From Clostridium fallax (GTDB taxonomy: Bacteria; Bacillota; Clostridia; Clostridiales; Clostridiaceae), in contig NZ_FQVM01000010.1 in assembly GCF_900129365.1 (NCBI RefSeq), forward strand, positions 1 to 64,000: a stretch of 64,000 bases of DNA. The letters are read 5' to 3'. The position numbers and the translations under genes are program-made. How positions within the stretch are numbered: the stretch's first letter is position 1; each line of letters begins with the position of its first letter. Under the pieces are notes generated by a model. It searched no databases and was not told the origin of the DNA. It was given only the letters and a program-made list of their open reading frames with translations. This document shows positions 28,047-36,191 of the stretch, in pieces.

Positions 28047-31000
28047 ATGAGACCTGTAAAACTTACCTTAAATGCTTTTGGACCATATGCTGGAAAAGTA
28101 GAATTAGATTTTAATGATCTTAATGATAAAAATATATTTTTAATAACTGGCCCTACTGGGGCAGGGAAGACCACAATATTTGATGCAATAAGTTTTGCTT
28201 TGTTTGGAGAAGCATCTGGAAGTAGTAGGGATAAGGACAGCTTAAGAAGTGACTTTGCAAAAGATGGAGATTTAACTTATGTACAATTAGAGTTTGAGCT
28301 TAAGAATAAAAAATATAATATAAAAAGATATCCAGCCCAACTGAAGAAGAAGGCAAAGGGGGAGGGGTATACTCAAAAGGGAGCAGAAGCTGATTTGCTT
28401 TTACCATCAGGAAAACTAATAACTAGAGTTACAGCAGTTGATGAAAATATTAGTAATATATTAGGTATAACTAAGCAGCAATTTAAGCAAATAGTTATGT
28501 TACCTCAAGGAGAATTTAGAAAGCTTTTAGAAGCGGATAGTAAGGAAAGAGAAGATATTTTTAGAAGAATATTTGGAACTGAGATTTTTGATGGTGTAAA
28601 GAAGAAATTAGAAAAGGAAACCAAAGAAATATATATAGATATTAAGGAAAAATTATTGGAGCAAAATACCAACATTAAAAATATAAATGCAGAAGGAAAT
28701 GAAAGACTTTTTAAATTAATAAGTAGCGAAAATAAAAATACTGAGGAAATAATTACAGAAGTTAAAAAACAAATTGATATAGATAAAGAATTGGTACAAG
28801 ATATAAATAATAAAAAAGATATAATAAAGATGGAAATAGAAAATCTTCAAGGTAAAATAATAAAAGGTGATGAGCAAAATAAAAAAATACAAAATAGAAA
28901 TAATTTAAAAATTTTATTAGATGAAAAAGTCAAATTAAAAGATGTTTATGAATATAAAGAAAAAGAACTTTTATTTAATAGAAAAGCATTAGAAATAAGA
29001 TTTATAGAAAATACTTTAAATAATAAAAAAAGAATAAAATTAGAAAGAGAAAAAAGTTTAGAGCAATCTAAATTAAATCTTAAAAACTATAAAATATTAT
29101 TAGAAGATAAGAAAAATCAATTAGAAAAATTAAAAGATATAGAAATTCATAAGAAAAAGTTATCTGAGAATCTAATTAAACTTAAAAGTTATGAGGTTAA
29201 GGTCCAAGGATATGATGAGAAAATTTCTAATTTGAAAAATTTAAAGAAACAAAAGGATGACATAAATAGTAGTGATATAAATGCAAAAAATAAATTAGAG
29301 ATTAATAATAAAGCTGAAGAAGAATTACAAAAAAGATTAGTTAATATTCAAAAGTTTGAAATTAAGAAAATAGAAAAAGAAAAAGAAAGAGATAGTATTA
29401 GTGATTTAATCATTAATTTAAGAAATATTTATAAAAAATATAATGAACTAAAGGAAATAGAAATTAAAAGAGAAAATGAAGTATCTTCCTTTATTCAATT
29501 TGAAAAAATTTATGAAAGTATAAAAAACAATTACGAAATAAAAGAAAAATTATTTAGAAGAGGACAGGCTGGATTATTAGCTAAGAACTTAGAAGATGGT
29601 ATGCCTTGTCCGGTTTGTGGCTCTATTCATCACCCTAACTTAGCTAGCTTTTCAGATGATGTACCTACAGAAGAAGAGCTTAAAATATTAAAGTTACAAT
29701 TTGATAAAAAAAGTGATGATTATAAAAGTAAGTATGAAAAATTAACTAAAAGTAATACTTTAATAGAAGAAAAAAAGAAAAGCCTATACGAGGAAGAAGA
29801 AAAATTTATAAAAATACTTAAAGAAGATTTTAAAGCTTTAAGTTTAGATGATAAAACTAATAGAATTATACAAATAGGAAAAGAACTAAAATTTAAGGAA
29901 GCAGATATAAATAAGGAATTAAATTCAATAAAAGATATAATAAATGAAAAGAAAATTATAGAAGATAAAATAAAGTCTTTAAAATTAGAAAATGAAAAAT
30001 TATCAGGATTAAGAGAAGATTTAAAGTTAAAATTAAATGATACTATTGGTAAGTTAGAAGGATTAAATGAAGCAATATCTTTAATAGAGAAAGAAATACC
30101 AAAAGAAATAAGAAGTTTAGATATACTTAAGAAAAATATAAAGGATTTAGAGGATAAATTATCATTAATTAAAGAAGAAGAAAATAAAATTCAGAATGAA
30201 TACACTAGAGCTATATCTTTAGCTTCTGCAGGTGAAAAAGAGGTTTCTTCTAAAGAAGAATTTTTAAAGGAAATCAACGAAGAAATTGATAAGGAAAATA
30301 AGGAATTATTATATAGTATAAGTAAACATGGATTTAAAGATATAAATGAATATAAAAACTTTTTAATAGATGAAGATGATATCTTTGTTAGGGAGAAAGA
30401 TATAAAAAATTATTATGAAAACTTAAAATCATTAAAAGATAGATATGAAGAAATATTAAAAGAAACTGATAAATTAGACAAGATAAATATAATTGAATTA
30501 GAAGAAGAGTTAAAGATTAAAAAATTAAGTATAGAAGATTTATATTTAAAAGAAAAAAGCATATTGCCAAGAGTTAATAACAATATACATTTATTAAAGA
30601 ATATTATTTCTATAAGAGAAAAAATAAAGTTTAAGGAGGAAAAATATTCTGTTATAGCTGAACTTTATAAGGTTACATCTGGAGATAATTCACAAAAAAT
30701 AAGTTTTGAGAGATATGTTCTTGCCGCTTATTTTGATGAGATAATTGAAGCGGCCAATATAAGATTAAATAAAATGGCTTGTGGAAGATTTATATTAAAA
30801 AGAAAAGAAGAAAAAGGAAAGGGAACAAAGCAGCAAGGATTGGAACTAGAAGTTTTTGATAATTATACAGGTAAATGTAGACATGTAAAGACATTATCCG
30901 GAGGAGAGGGCTTTAAAGCTTCATTATCTTTAGCATTAGGACTTGCCGATGTTGTTCAATCATATGCTGGAGGTATATCCTTAGATACTATGTTTATTGA

Positions 31001-31184
31001 TGAAGGTTTTGGAACCCTTGATACAGAATCTTTAGATAATGCAATTGAAAGTTTAATAGAATTACAAAGAGATGGAAGATTAGTAGGTATAATATCTCAT
31101 GTACCTGAGCTTAAGGAAAGAATAGAAGCAAGATTAGAGGTAATTCCCGCAAAAGAGGGAAGTAAGGCTAAGTTTATAATTTAA
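28047..31184 (+). CDS. sbcC: Exonuclease subunit SbcC (Rad50-like ATPase)
   Basis: 1045 aa. Walker A is GPTGAGKTTIFDAISFALFGE near residues 34-54. Two long Lys/Glu-rich coiled coils surround a zinc hook CPVC at residues 521-524. The C-terminal half-ATPase has the signature TLSGGEGFKASLSLALGLAD, and Walker B is DTMFIDEGFGTLD. It forms the SbcCD complex with the upstream gene. Confidence 0.96.
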   Translation: MRPVKLTLNAFGPYAGKVELDFNDLNDKNIFLITGPTGAGKTTIFDAISFALFGEASGSSRDKDSLRSDFAKDGDLTYVQLEFELKNKKYNIKRYPAQLKKKAKGEGYTQKGAEADLLLPSGKLITRVTAVDENISNILGITKQQFKQIVMLPQGEFRKLLEADSKEREDIFRRIFGTEIFDGVKKKLEKETKEIYIDIKEKLLEQNTNIKNINAEGNERLFKLISSENKNTEEIITEVKKQIDIDKELVQDINNKKDIIKMEIENLQGKIIKGDEQNKKIQNRNNLKILLDEKVKLKDVYEYKEKELLFNRKALEIRFIENTLNNKKRIKLEREKSLEQSKLNLKNYKILLEDKKNQLEKLKDIEIHKKKLSENLIKLKSYEVKVQGYDEKISNLKNLKKQKDDINSSDINAKNKLEINNKAEEELQKRLVNIQKFEIKKIEKEKERDSISDLIINLRNIYKKYNELKEIEIKRENEVSSFIQFEKIYESIKNNYEIKEKLFRRGQAGLLAKNLEDGMPCPVCGSIHHPNLASFSDDVPTEEELKILKLQFDKKSDDYKSKYEKLTKSNTLIEEKKKSLYEEEEKFIKILKEDFKALSLDDKTNRIIQIGKELKFKEADINKELNSIKDIINEKKIIEDKIKSLKLENEKLSGLREDLKLKLNDTIGKLEGLNEAISLIEKEIPKEIRSLDILKKNIKDLEDKLSLIKEEENKIQNEYTRAISLASAGEKEVSSKEEFLKEINEEIDKENKELLYSISKHGFKDINEYKNFLIDEDDIFVREKDIKNYYENLKSLKDRYEEILKETDKLDKINIIELEEELKIKKLSIEDLYLKEKSILPRVNNNIHLLKNIISIREKIKFKEEKYSVIAELYKVTSGDNSQKISFERYVLAAYFDEIIEAANIRLNKMACGRFILKRKEEKGKGTKQQGLELEVFDNYTGKCRHVKTLSGGEGFKASLSLALGLADVVQSYAGGISLDTMFIDEGFGTLDTESLDNAIESLIELQRDGRLVGIISHVPELKERIEARLEVIPAKEGSKAKFII

Positions 31185-31200
31185 ATTATAAAGATTAATA

Positions 31201-31246
31201 AAAGAGTTTATCTTAAATGTAAATTATTCAGATAAACTCTTTTTTA
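31201..31246 (+). terminator. sbcDC terminator
   Basis: The hairpin AAAGAGTTTATCT/AGATAAACTCTTT is followed by TTTATG. Confidence 0.8.
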
Positions 31247-31328
31247 TGTTTTATAGTAATTAGAAAAGACTCTGATAATATAGGATTTAATTTTTTAGAT
31301 TAATATAGCTAAGAAAAAAATATAATGA

Positions 31329-31916
31329 TTAAGCTCTAGTATTGTACATTATTTCAAAGTAACCTTGAGGATGCTTGCAAGCGGGACAAACAGTAGGTGC
31401 TTCTAAGCCATCGTATATAAATCCACAATTACGACATTTCCAATATTGGTTTGTATCTCTTTTAAATAATGTATTATCTTTTAAGCTTGTTAAAAGATCT
31501 CTGTATCTTTGCTCATGACCTTTTTCTACTTCTAAAATATGCTTAAAAGCATTTTCTACTTCTGGGAATCCTTCTTCTTTAGCTATTTTTTGAAATGCTG
31601 GATAAGCATCTCCCCATTCTTCTTTTTCTCCTTCTGCAGCATATAAAAGATTTTCTTCTGTTGTACCCAAACCAATAGGATAATCTGCATTTACATTTAT
31701 ATGAACAGCTCCTAATCCTTTGATTAATAAGTCATAAAAAACTTTAGCATGAGCTCTTTCATTATCAGCAGTTTCTAAAAAAACTGCTTCTATTTGTTTG
31801 TATCCTTCTTTTCTAGCTACACTAGCGTAAAAAGTATATCTATTACGTGCTTGAGATTCTCCTGCAAATGCTTTAGCTAAATTATCAGCAGTTTTTGTTC
31901 CTTTTAAGCTTTTCAT
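31329..31916 (-). CDS. rbr: Rubrerythrin
   Basis: 195 aa. The diiron four-helix domain (residues ~1-145) has the AGESQARNRYTFYA helix, ETADNERAHAKVF, AAEGEKEEWGDAYP and ILEVEKGHEQRY. The C-terminal rubredoxin-like domain has CRNCGFIYDG and CPACKHP. It reduces hydrogen peroxide to water in anaerobes. The start at 31916 follows AAAGGGG and eight T. The upstream in-frame start at 31940 has no RBS. The RBS lies inside a terminator-like hairpin (see regulatory entry). Confidence 0.96.
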   Translation of the reverse strand: MKSLKGTKTADNLAKAFAGESQARNRYTFYASVARKEGYKQIEAVFLETADNERAHAKVFYDLLIKGLGAVHINVNADYPIGLGTTEENLLYAAEGEKEEWGDAYPAFQKIAKEEGFPEVENAFKHILEVEKGHEQRYRDLLTSLKDNTLFKRDTNQYWKCRNCGFIYDGLEAPTVCPACKHPQGYFEIMYNTRA

Positions 31917-31977
31917 AAAAAAAACCCCTTTCAAAATCAATAATATTTTATATTATTGACCTAAATAGGGGTTTTTA
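31917..31977 (-). promoter_or_regulatory. Hairpin/palindrome enclosing the rubrerythrin RBS
   Basis: Read leftward, an outer stem CCCCT/AGGGG flanks a perfect inner repeat TCAATAATAT-nnn-ATATTATTGA (31937-31959). Eight T follow and run directly into the rbr ATG at 31916. The AGGGG arm is also the rbr ribosome binding site. As DNA the 23-bp palindrome could be a repressor site, for example PerR-like. As RNA the structure looks like an intrinsic terminator for degV that also hides the rbr RBS. Confidence 0.6.
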
Positions 31978-31987
31978 TTACTAATTT

Positions 31988-32863
31988 TTAAGGCCTTTTA
32001 TAGGCGCCTAAGAAAAATAATCCTAACATTCCTGGGCCTGCATGACTTCCTATTGCAAGACCTAAATTATTTATGATTATATTTTGCACATTATATTTTT
32101 CTTTGATCATTTTAGCTAAAAATTCTGCATCTGCTAGGTTATCACCATGAGATATAAATATAGTTTGATCTTCCCAATTTATAATGTGAGTTTCAAACTG
32201 CTCAAATAATGATTTTATAGCTTTTTTATTTCCTTTAACTTTATTAAAAATAACTAATTTTCCTTCATCATCTACATATAAAACAGGTTTTATATTTAAT
32301 ATACTCCCCACTATAGCTGCAGTAGTAGATATTCGACCACCTCTTTTTAAATGATGTAAATCATTTACTGTAAAGAAGTGACAAACTTTGTCTTTAGTTT
32401 CTTCTATCCACTTTACAACCTCTTCCTTACTTTTTCCTTGAGATTTATAGCAGCATGAATAGTATACCAATAAACCTACCCCTAAAGACGCGGCTCTAGA
32501 ATCTACTATTGAGATATCTGCATCTGGATATTTTTCTAAGATTTCTTCCCTTGCTAAAAGTGCACTATTGTAAGTTCCACTTAATCCAGAAGAGAAAGAT
32601 ATATATAATATTCCTTTGCCTTCTTTTATGTGTTTCTCAAATTCTTCAGTAAATCTAAAAACATTTATTTGTGAAGTTGATGGAGTTTCACCGTTTCTCA
32701 TGGAATCATAAAATGTTTTATAATCTAATGATTGGCCACCATCTTCTATTATTTCGTTTCCTTTGTAATTACATACCAACCCTAAATATTTAACATTTAA
32801 GCTTTTGATTAAGTTTATAGGTAAATCACAACTAGAGTCAGTTAAAATGATATATTCTTTCAT
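31988..32863 (-). CDS. DegV family fatty-acid-binding protein
   Basis: 291 aa. The N-terminus IILTDSSCDLPINLIKSLNVKYLGL, the block GETPSTSQINVFRFTEEFEK, SGLSGTYNSALLA, LHHLKRGGRIS and the C-terminal IGSHAGPGMLGLFFLG are typical of DegV. DegV/FakB proteins bind a fatty acid and present it to the kinase FakA for phosphorylation and phospholipid synthesis. No fakA is in this window. RBS AAGGAGAG. Confidence 0.92.
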   Translation of the reverse strand: MKEYIILTDSSCDLPINLIKSLNVKYLGLVCNYKGNEIIEDGGQSLDYKTFYDSMRNGETPSTSQINVFRFTEEFEKHIKEGKGILYISFSSGLSGTYNSALLAREEILEKYPDADISIVDSRAASLGVGLLVYYSCCYKSQGKSKEEVVKWIEETKDKVCHFFTVNDLHHLKRGGRISTTAAIVGSILNIKPVLYVDDEGKLVIFNKVKGNKKAIKSLFEQFETHIINWEDQTIFISHGDNLADAEFLAKMIKEKYNVQNIIINNLGLAIGSHAGPGMLGLFFLGAYKRP

Positions 32864-32969
32864 AAAATCTCTCCTTACTAGAAGTAGTATTAATTTTAAT
32901 AAATTATATATATACTATATAATTATTTATTTTATCAGATTAGAAGAAATAAAACTTTAAGAAAATTAA

Positions 32970-33060
32970 AAAAAGACAAAAAAAAGTAGAAGTACGGGAG
33001 TTACTTCTACCTATTGTAGTAATAAGAAGTTTGTAGTAGGTAGGGGAACCTACTACAGTA
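32970..33060 (-). ncRNA. Candidate small RNA with two UCCC hairpin loops
   Basis: Read leftward, a perfect 10-bp stem TGTAGTAGGT/ACCTACTACA (33032-33057) carries the loop TCCCCT. After an AT-rich linker, a perfect 9-bp stem GTAGAAGTA/TACTTCTAC (32986-33010) carries the loop ACTCCCG and is followed by TTTTTTTT, an intrinsic terminator on the minus strand. Both loops contain UCCC, complementary to Shine-Dalgarno GGGGA. No clear sigma-A promoter was found. Candidate -10 hexamers TATACT (33066-33061) and TATATT (33073-33068) have poor -35 boxes. It is not part of any coding sequence. Confidence 0.5.
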
Positions 33061-33199
33061 AGTATAAAATATAATAATTAAGTACTTCTTAATTGAATCT
33101 TAAATTAATCTTAATAAAGTAAAAATTCACAATAAAGTAAATTCTATAAAAATGGAGAATTGCTATATAAAACTATTTAATAATAGCAAAGTACTAGTA

Positions 33200-33228
33200 T
33201 TGATTTATTAATAAAATTATGATACTAT
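33200..33228 (+). promoter_or_regulatory. Likely promoter of tRNA-Arg
   Basis: TTGATT (33200-33205), a 17-nt spacer and TACTAT (33223-33228), ending 20 nt before the tRNA. Confidence 0.5.
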
Positions 33229-33248
33229 TATTTTAATATTTAATATAT

Positions 33249-33325
33249 GCGGTAGTAGCTCAGTTGGATAGAGTAGCTGGCTACGAACCAGTTGGTCGGG
33301 GGTTCGAATCCTCTCTGCCGTACCA
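33249..33325 (+). tRNA. tRNA-Arg (ACG)
   Basis: 77 nt with encoded CCA. The anticodon loop is ctACGaa (A34 is normally edited to inosine by TadA, whose gene is at 46701). The D-loop GGATAGAG carries A20, typical of Arg tRNAs. Confidence 0.95.
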
Positions 33326-33328
33326 TAA

Positions 33329-33366
33329 GTAAGGGTTACAATAATTTTGTAACCCTTATTTTTTTT
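33329..33366 (+). terminator. tRNA-Arg terminator
   Basis: The hairpin AAGGGTTACA/TGTAACCCTT is followed by ATTTTTTTT. Confidence 0.85.
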
Positions 33367-33511
33367 ATAATTTATATATTTACTTTTATTAAGTAAGATT
33401 AAAAATTAAATTTTGTTAAATTATTCTATATATTTTTGTATAGATGATATAATTGTAGTTAATAAATTAAATATTTTTATACATTAAATTTAATATGGGG
33501 GAATTGTAAAT

Positions 33512-34024
33512 TTGAATGTGGCAGATAAATTTAAAATAAAAGATATATTGGGAATTTTATTAGTTATTATTATTATTTTTCTGATTAAAAAATTTTTAAT
33601 ACTTACAGTTTATATACCTAGTGGATCAATGATACCTACTTTAAAGCCAGGTAATGTAGTTGTTGCAACTAAGGTATATAAACCAAGGGATTTAAAAAGA
33701 GGAGATATTGTAATTTTTAGATCTAATGAACGTAATGAGAATATGATAAAAAGACTTATTGGTTTACCAGGTGATGAAATAGAAGTTAAAGGAACATTAC
33801 TTTATGTAAATGGTAAAAAATTAGATGAACCATATATAAAAAATAATATTGACTTTGAAGGAACTTATAAGGTTCCTAATGAAGAATATTTCTTTTTAGG
33901 AGATAACAGAGCTTCATCATTGGATTCTAGGTTTTGGAATGATCCATATATAAGTGCTAATAATATAATAGGAAAAGCTCAGTTTAGAATTTGGCCATTA
34001 AATAGTATTGAATTTTTAAAATAG
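33512..34024 (+). CDS. lepB: Signal peptidase I
   Basis: 170 aa, TTG start behind GGGGGA. One N-terminal transmembrane segment (~11-35) precedes the catalytic serine S39 in IPSGSMIPTL. The general base is K80 in KRLIGLPGDE. The C-terminal box FFLGDNRASSLDSR is present. It cleaves signal peptides of exported proteins on the outer face of the membrane. Several clients are encoded in this window. Confidence 0.95.
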   Translation: MNVADKFKIKDILGILLVIIIIFLIKKFLILTVYIPSGSMIPTLKPGNVVVATKVYKPRDLKRGDIVIFRSNERNENMIKRLIGLPGDEIEVKGTLLYVNGKKLDEPYIKNNIDFEGTYKVPNEEYFFLGDNRASSLDSRFWNDPYISANNIIGKAQFRIWPLNSIEFLK

Positions 34025-34075
34025 TAAAAGATAGTTACATATAAAGCTTAAATAGCTTAATTTTTGATATACCAT

Positions 34076-34108
34076 AAAAATCTGTAATAAGTTTTTACAG
34101 ATTTTTTT
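34076..34108 (+). terminator. lepB terminator
   Basis: The hairpin AAATCTGTAA/TTACAGATTT is followed by TTTTATT. Confidence 0.8.
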
Positions 34109-34365
34109 ATTAATAAATATTTAATTATAAATAGTTATAAATCTATATGGAATATTTAAGATAATATATTTTAATTTACTAAAATAGTAAAACTAATGAG
34201 GTTTTGTTATAGAAATATATATTTTATTATCAAAATATTATTGATTTGTTAAATTAATTCTATATAAATAAGCTTATAATATTTAAATCATAATATTTCT
34301 TATAAATTAATAAAAAATAAATAAATATAGTGACAACTTATATAAATTTATATGTTGCTCAGATG
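34109..34365. other. AT-rich intergenic region upstream of the 3D-domain gene
   Basis: No gene seen. A weak dyad CAACnTATA.../...TATAnGTTG lies at 34334-34357, just before the -35 box at 34366. It has internal mismatches, so an operator role is only a possibility. Confidence 0.5.
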
Positions 34366-34394
34366 TTGACATATTATTTTATGTTATTTATAAT
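34366..34394 (+). promoter_or_regulatory. Promoter of the YabE-like gene
   Basis: TTGACA (34366-34371), a 17-nt spacer and TATAAT (34389-34394): perfect consensus. The expected start lies ~27 nt upstream of the ATG. Confidence 0.85.
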
Positions 34395-34427
34395 GCAATA
34401 GACACTCTTGCCCAAGGAGGTTTTTAA

Positions 34428-35456
34428 ATGCTAGAAAAATTTAAAACAAATTTTATTAAGAATTTTTCTAACAGTCCTAAGGCAAAAATATTGTTTTTCC
34501 TTGTAATTATAGGAATCTTATTTGGAACAATATACAATATGAAAAAAAATATAGTAGTGAAAATTAACGGAGAAGAAAAGACAATAACTACATTTAAAGG
34601 GACTGTTGAAGGAGCAATAAATGATAGTAAAATTGCACTAGCTCCAGAAGACAAAGTACAGCCAGCTTTAAACGAAGTAATTAATAAAAATACAATCATA
34701 GAAATAACTACAGCCATACCAGTTAAAGTTCAAGTGGATGGTGATGTCTTAGAATTTAAAAGTGCAGAAAAAACAGTTAAAGGCTTATTAGCATCAAAAG
34801 ATATAAACTTAGGAGAAAATGATAAAGTTTCTCCAGCTAAAGATACAGAAGTATCAAAGGATATGTCTATTGAAGTTGTAAGAGTAAAAAGTGAAACGAT
34901 TAAAGAGGTCCAACCTATAGAGTTTAATACTATAGTTAAAGATGATGATACAGTTGAAGAAGGGTCAACAAAAACCGTTACGGAAGGAACTAATGGAGAA
35001 AAGGAAATAACTTATGAAGTTGTTTATGAAAATGGTGAGCAAGTGTCAAAGTCAGTTATTGCTGAAAATATTACAAAACAACCTGTAGATAAGTTAATTT
35101 CTAAGGGAACTTTAAAAAAATTAGCCCTTTCAAGAGGTGGATCTAGTACAGTTTATAAAAAGAAGATGTCAGTTACAGCAACTGCTTATACTGAAGATCA
35201 ATTTAATAGAACAGCATCAGGAGCAAAACCGGTAAGAAATATTAATGGATTAAGTACTATAGCGGTAGATCCTAACGTAATTCCTTTAGGCACAAAGGTT
35301 TATGTAGATGGTTATGGATATGCTGTTGCTCAAGATACTGGTGGAGCTATAAAAAATAATAAAATAGATTTATATATGAATTCTGAAGCAGAATGCAATC
35401 AATGGGGTAGACGTAATGTAGATTTATATATAGTGGCATACCCAGGTCAATGGTAA
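34428..35456 (+). CDS. YabE-like cell-wall enzyme: DUF348, G5 and 3D domains
   Basis: 342 aa. An N-terminal membrane anchor or signal (~18-36) is followed by two DUF348 units (~40-90 and ~95-148), a G5 domain (~150-225) and a C-terminal 3D domain (~248-342). The 3D domain has the conserved aspartates (TAYTEDQFN, IAVDPNVIPLG, AQDTGGAIKNNKIDLYM). 3D proteins are predicted lytic transglycosylases related to MltA and resuscitation-promoting factors, remodelling peptidoglycan in growth or spore outgrowth. RBS AAGGAGG. Confidence 0.9.
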   Translation: MLEKFKTNFIKNFSNSPKAKILFFLVIIGILFGTIYNMKKNIVVKINGEEKTITTFKGTVEGAINDSKIALAPEDKVQPALNEVINKNTIIEITTAIPVKVQVDGDVLEFKSAEKTVKGLLASKDINLGENDKVSPAKDTEVSKDMSIEVVRVKSETIKEVQPIEFNTIVKDDDTVEEGSTKTVTEGTNGEKEITYEVVYENGEQVSKSVIAENITKQPVDKLISKGTLKKLALSRGGSSTVYKKKMSVTATAYTEDQFNRTASGAKPVRNINGLSTIAVDPNVIPLGTKVYVDGYGYAVAQDTGGAIKNNKIDLYMNSEAECNQWGRRNVDLYIVAYPGQW

Positions 35457-35497
35457 TTAATAATAAGATTATAAATTAATATTAAAATAGATTTATA

Positions 35498-35538
35498 GGT
35501 TCTAGAAATTATTTTTAGATGATTTCTAGAACTTTTTT
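35498..35538 (+). terminator. Terminator after the 3D-domain gene
   Basis: The hairpin GTTCTAGAAAT/ATTTCTAGAAC is followed by TTTTTT. Confidence 0.85.
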
Positions 35539-35614
35539 AAACAATAATTTTTTATTATTATGTATATATTTTTTAAAAAAGTAACACACTTTCTTAGTGA
35601 AAGGAAGTGATACT

Positions 35615-36043
35615 TTGAAAAAATTTAAAATTATATCAGCTACACTTATTGCATTATCTTTTTTTTCAACAGTTAATGTTTATGGAAAATCTTTAACTAG
35701 CAAAAAGGGTGAAGAAAGAATTTCCTTTTTAGATCTAGTTAAGGATAGAGATGAAAATGATAAATGTGAAAATGATAGATGTGATAAAGATCATAAAAGA
35801 GATGATAAGGAAAATAAAATAAAAGGGGATAAATCAGAGGGAGAGGAAAGTAAGGAAAGACAAAAAATAAAAGATAAGTTTATGAAAGAAAAAAGTAATA
35901 ACTTATATAAGAATGAACTAGAAAATAAAAAGGATAGAGATCAAAAGCCTTTAGAAAATGATAAAGAAAAAGAAAAAAAAGAAGAAAATAGAAGTTTTCA
36001 TGATAATAAAAAAGAAAATTTAGAAGAGGAAAATTCTAAATAA
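35615..36043 (+). CDS. Small secreted, highly charged (Lys/Glu/Asp) protein, unknown
   Basis: 142 aa from a TTG start at 35615, which follows AAGGAAGTGA with normal spacing. The in-frame GTG at 35597 precedes the RBS. A signal peptide KKFKIISATLIALSFFSTVNVYG is followed by ~115 residues made almost wholly of K, E, D, N and R with hardly any hydrophobic residues, plus a small Cys pair repeat (DKCENDRCDKDH). I do not recognise a family. It is probably a disordered, exported protein. It is monocistronic. Confidence 0.65.
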   Translation: MKKFKIISATLIALSFFSTVNVYGKSLTSKKGEERISFLDLVKDRDENDKCENDRCDKDHKRDDKENKIKGDKSEGEESKERQKIKDKFMKEKSNNLYKNELENKKDRDQKPLENDKEKEKKEENRSFHDNKKENLEEENSK

Positions 36044-36071
36044 TAATGTAAATTACATAATTATTTTTAAT

Positions 36072-36103
36072 AAAAAGGACTTTTAATATAAAGTCCTTTT
36101 TTT
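36072..36103 (+). terminator. Terminator after the charged secreted protein gene
   Basis: The hairpin AAAAAGGACTTT/AAAGTCCTTTTT is followed by TTATTTTT. Confidence 0.8.
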
Positions 36104-36191
36104 ATTTTTAAAATATTTATAAGAATTATGGTTAAAATTTTTAATAAAAGGCAAAATATATAGTAACTCTCCAAATAAATAGGAGGTATAT

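Noticed and set aside
34334..34357. Operator dyad before the YabE-like promoter
   Set aside because: Internal mismatches in A/T-only sequence make chance likely.
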